Origin: Bradyrhizobium zhanjiangense
Lineage (GTDB): Bacteria > Pseudomonadota > Alphaproteobacteria > Rhizobiales > Xanthobacteraceae
DNA length: 64,000 nucleotides
Direction: 5' to 3'
Assembly (NCBI RefSeq): GCF_004114935.1
Contig: NZ_CP022221.1
Coordinates: 6,345,001-6,409,000 of the forward strand
Below are positions 62,837-64,000 of the stretch, piece by piece. The position numbers and the translations under genes were made by a program. Each line of letters opens with the position of its first letter. The first letter of the stretch is position 1. The notes beneath the pieces are model-generated. The model searched no databases and was not told where the DNA came from. It saw only the letters and a program-made list of their open reading frames with translations.

Positions 62837-64000
62837 CTATCGCCGCTGATTATACACGTCGATGCAGACCGCCCCGAGCAGCACCAGGCCCTTGATGACC
62901 TGCTGGTAGTCGATACCGATGCCGAGGATCGACATGCCGTTGTTCATCACGCCCATGATCATGGCGCCGACCACGGCACCGCCGACGCGCCCCACCCCGC
63001 CATAGGCCGAAGCGCCGCCGATGAAGCAGGCGGCGATGACGTCGAGCTCGAAGCCGAGACCGGCCTTCGGGGTCGCAGTGTTGAGGCGCGCGGCGAAGAC
63101 GAGGCCGGCGAGCGCGGCGAGCACGCCCATGTTGACGAAGGTGAGGAAGGTCAGCCGCTCAGTCTTGATGCCCGATAGGCTTGCCGCCTTGGCGTTGCCG
63201 CCGACGGCATAGATCTGCCGGCCGATCACGGTGCGCCGGGTGACGAAGCCGTAGAGCGCGATCAACGCCGTCATGATGACCAGCACGTTCGGCAGGCCGC
63301 GATGCGAGGCGATCAGATAGGTGAAATAGAGCACGGCGCAGGCCAAGAGAACGCTCTTGCCCAGGAAGAACGCATAAGGCTCGACCTCGATGCCGTGCAA
63401 TTGCTCGCGCGAACGGCCCTTGGCGCTGGCATAGACCAGTCCGAGCGCGAGCACGGCACCGATCAGCATGGAGGTCGGATGCAGCGTGCCGGCCTCGGGC
63501 AACAGTTCAGGAATGAACCCGGACGACAATTTCTGGAAGGTCGCCGGAAACGGCCCGAGCGACTGACCCTGCAACACCGCGAGCGCGAGGCCCTTGAACA
63601 CCAGCATGCCCGCCAAGGTGACGATGAAGGACGGGATCTTGAAATAGGCCACCCAATAGCCCTGCGCGGCGCCGATGGCGGCGCCGACCAGGAGGCAGGC
63701 GATGAACGCGAGTGTGTAGTCGATCTTGTAGGTCACCATGAGCACAGCGGCCACCGCGCCGATGAAGCCCGCGACCGAACCGACCGAAAGGTCGATATGA
63801 CCGGTGACGATCACCAGCAGCATGCCCAGCGCCATGACGACGATGTAGCTGTTCTGCAGCACCAGATTGGTCAGGTTGAGTGGCTGCAGCAGCGTGCCGC
63901 CAGTGACGACCTGGAAGAACAGCATGATCGCGACCAGCGACATCAGCATGCCATAATTGCGCAAATTGTTCTTGATGAAGCTGCCGTGCCGGCGCTCCTC
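62837..64000 (-). CDS. Sugar ABC transporter permease, GguB/XylH type (5' end outside window)
   Basis: At least 387 residues; the frame stays open to the window edge (EERRHGSFIKNN before the first in-window start-like codon), so the true start lies beyond 64000. About ten helices, the VTGHIDLSVGSVAGF motif of ribose/xylose-type permeases, and VGGNAKAASLSGI near the C-terminus. It would pair with an ATPase and binding protein further right (multiple-monosaccharide MmsB/GguB class). The start at 63964 that can be read in the window is internal. Confidence 0.9.
   Translation of the reverse strand, partial: EERRHGSFIKNNLRNYGMLMSLVAIMLFFQVVTGGTLLQPLNLTNLVLQNSYIVVMALGMLLVIVTGHIDLSVGSVAGFIGAVAAVLMVTYKIDYTLAFIACLLVGAAIGAAQGYWVAYFKIPSFIVTLAGMLVFKGLALAVLQGQSLGPFPATFQKLSSGFIPELLPEAGTLHPTSMLIGAVLALGLVYASAKGRSREQLHGIEVEPYAFFLGKSVLLACAVLYFTYLIASHRGLPNVLVIMTALIALYGFVTRRTVIGRQIYAVGGNAKAASLSGIKTERLTFLTFVNMGVLAALAGLVFAARLNTATPKAGLGFELDVIAACFIGGASAYGGVGRVGGAVVGAMIMGVMNNGMSILGIGIDYQQVIKGLVLLGAVCIDVYNQRR

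Overview
The window is high-GC chromosomal DNA that looks like an alphaproteobacterium of the Bradyrhizobium/Rhodopseudomonas type. The indications are an aerobic (cob-type) vitamin B12 gene set in the rhizobial order, a cytochrome c-dependent nitric oxide reductase operon with an NnrR-like box, many ABC uptake systems, and intergenic DNA with a recurring 'gcggacat/gtccgc' motif. No tRNA, rRNA, CRISPR array or intact insertion sequence was seen. The genus is inferred from gene content and sequence feel, not from a search.

Region 1 (1-19717) is nearly pure cobalamin biosynthesis. A cobalamin riboswitch at about 13424-13610 faces left in front of a DUF1636-cobW-cobN-cobG-cobH-cobI-cobJ-(cobK)-cobL-cobE-cobM-cobB-cobA operon, with cobK lying on the opposite strand. 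A second riboswitch (about 62-215), also facing left, precedes a gene of which only the first three codons are in the window. To the right are cobO-cobQ (+), cobD-cobC (-) and cobP-cobV-bluB (+). Together these cover precorrin-2 formation, corrin ring synthesis, a,c-amidation, part of cobalt insertion, adenosylation, aminopropanol arm attachment and lower-ligand (DMB) synthesis. cobF, cobS/cobT of the chelatase, and the DMB phosphoribosyltransferase are not here.

Region 2 (19718-36817) is accessory and partly decayed. It holds a broken hybrid-kinase remnant, a di-heme cytochrome c, a secreted beta-barrel-like protein, a LysR/ring-cleaving dioxygenase/esterase unit, a CorA-type channel, a phytanoyl-CoA dioxygenase-like enzyme, a frameshifted quinone oxidoreductase, a secreted hydrolase, and a two-gene envelope module with an LprI-like domain. 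The intergenic stretches are long and repeat-rich. One repeat of about 168 bp occurs twice, and one copy carries the last codons of a lost amidase gene.

Region 3 (36818-46650) pairs two amidases with an oligopeptide-type ABC importer (two permeases, two ATPases, binding protein) and a divergent LysR regulator. This suggests uptake and hydrolysis of an amide or peptide-like compound.

Region 4 (46658-56160) is a polyol/sugar operon: HAD phosphatase, SorC-type regulator, binding protein, two permeases, ATPase, SDR polyol dehydrogenase, FGGY kinase and PfkB kinase. A large inverted repeat in front of the binding protein gene is the likely operator.

Region 5 (56235-62155) is norEFCBQD on the minus strand, with a TTGCG-N4-CGCAA box upstream of norE and a TTGAC-N4-CGCAA box upstream of norC. 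A 51-residue, two-helix membrane ORF lies divergently on the other side of the first box. The window closes with a cupin protein and a sugar ABC permease (GguB/XylH type) that runs off the right edge.
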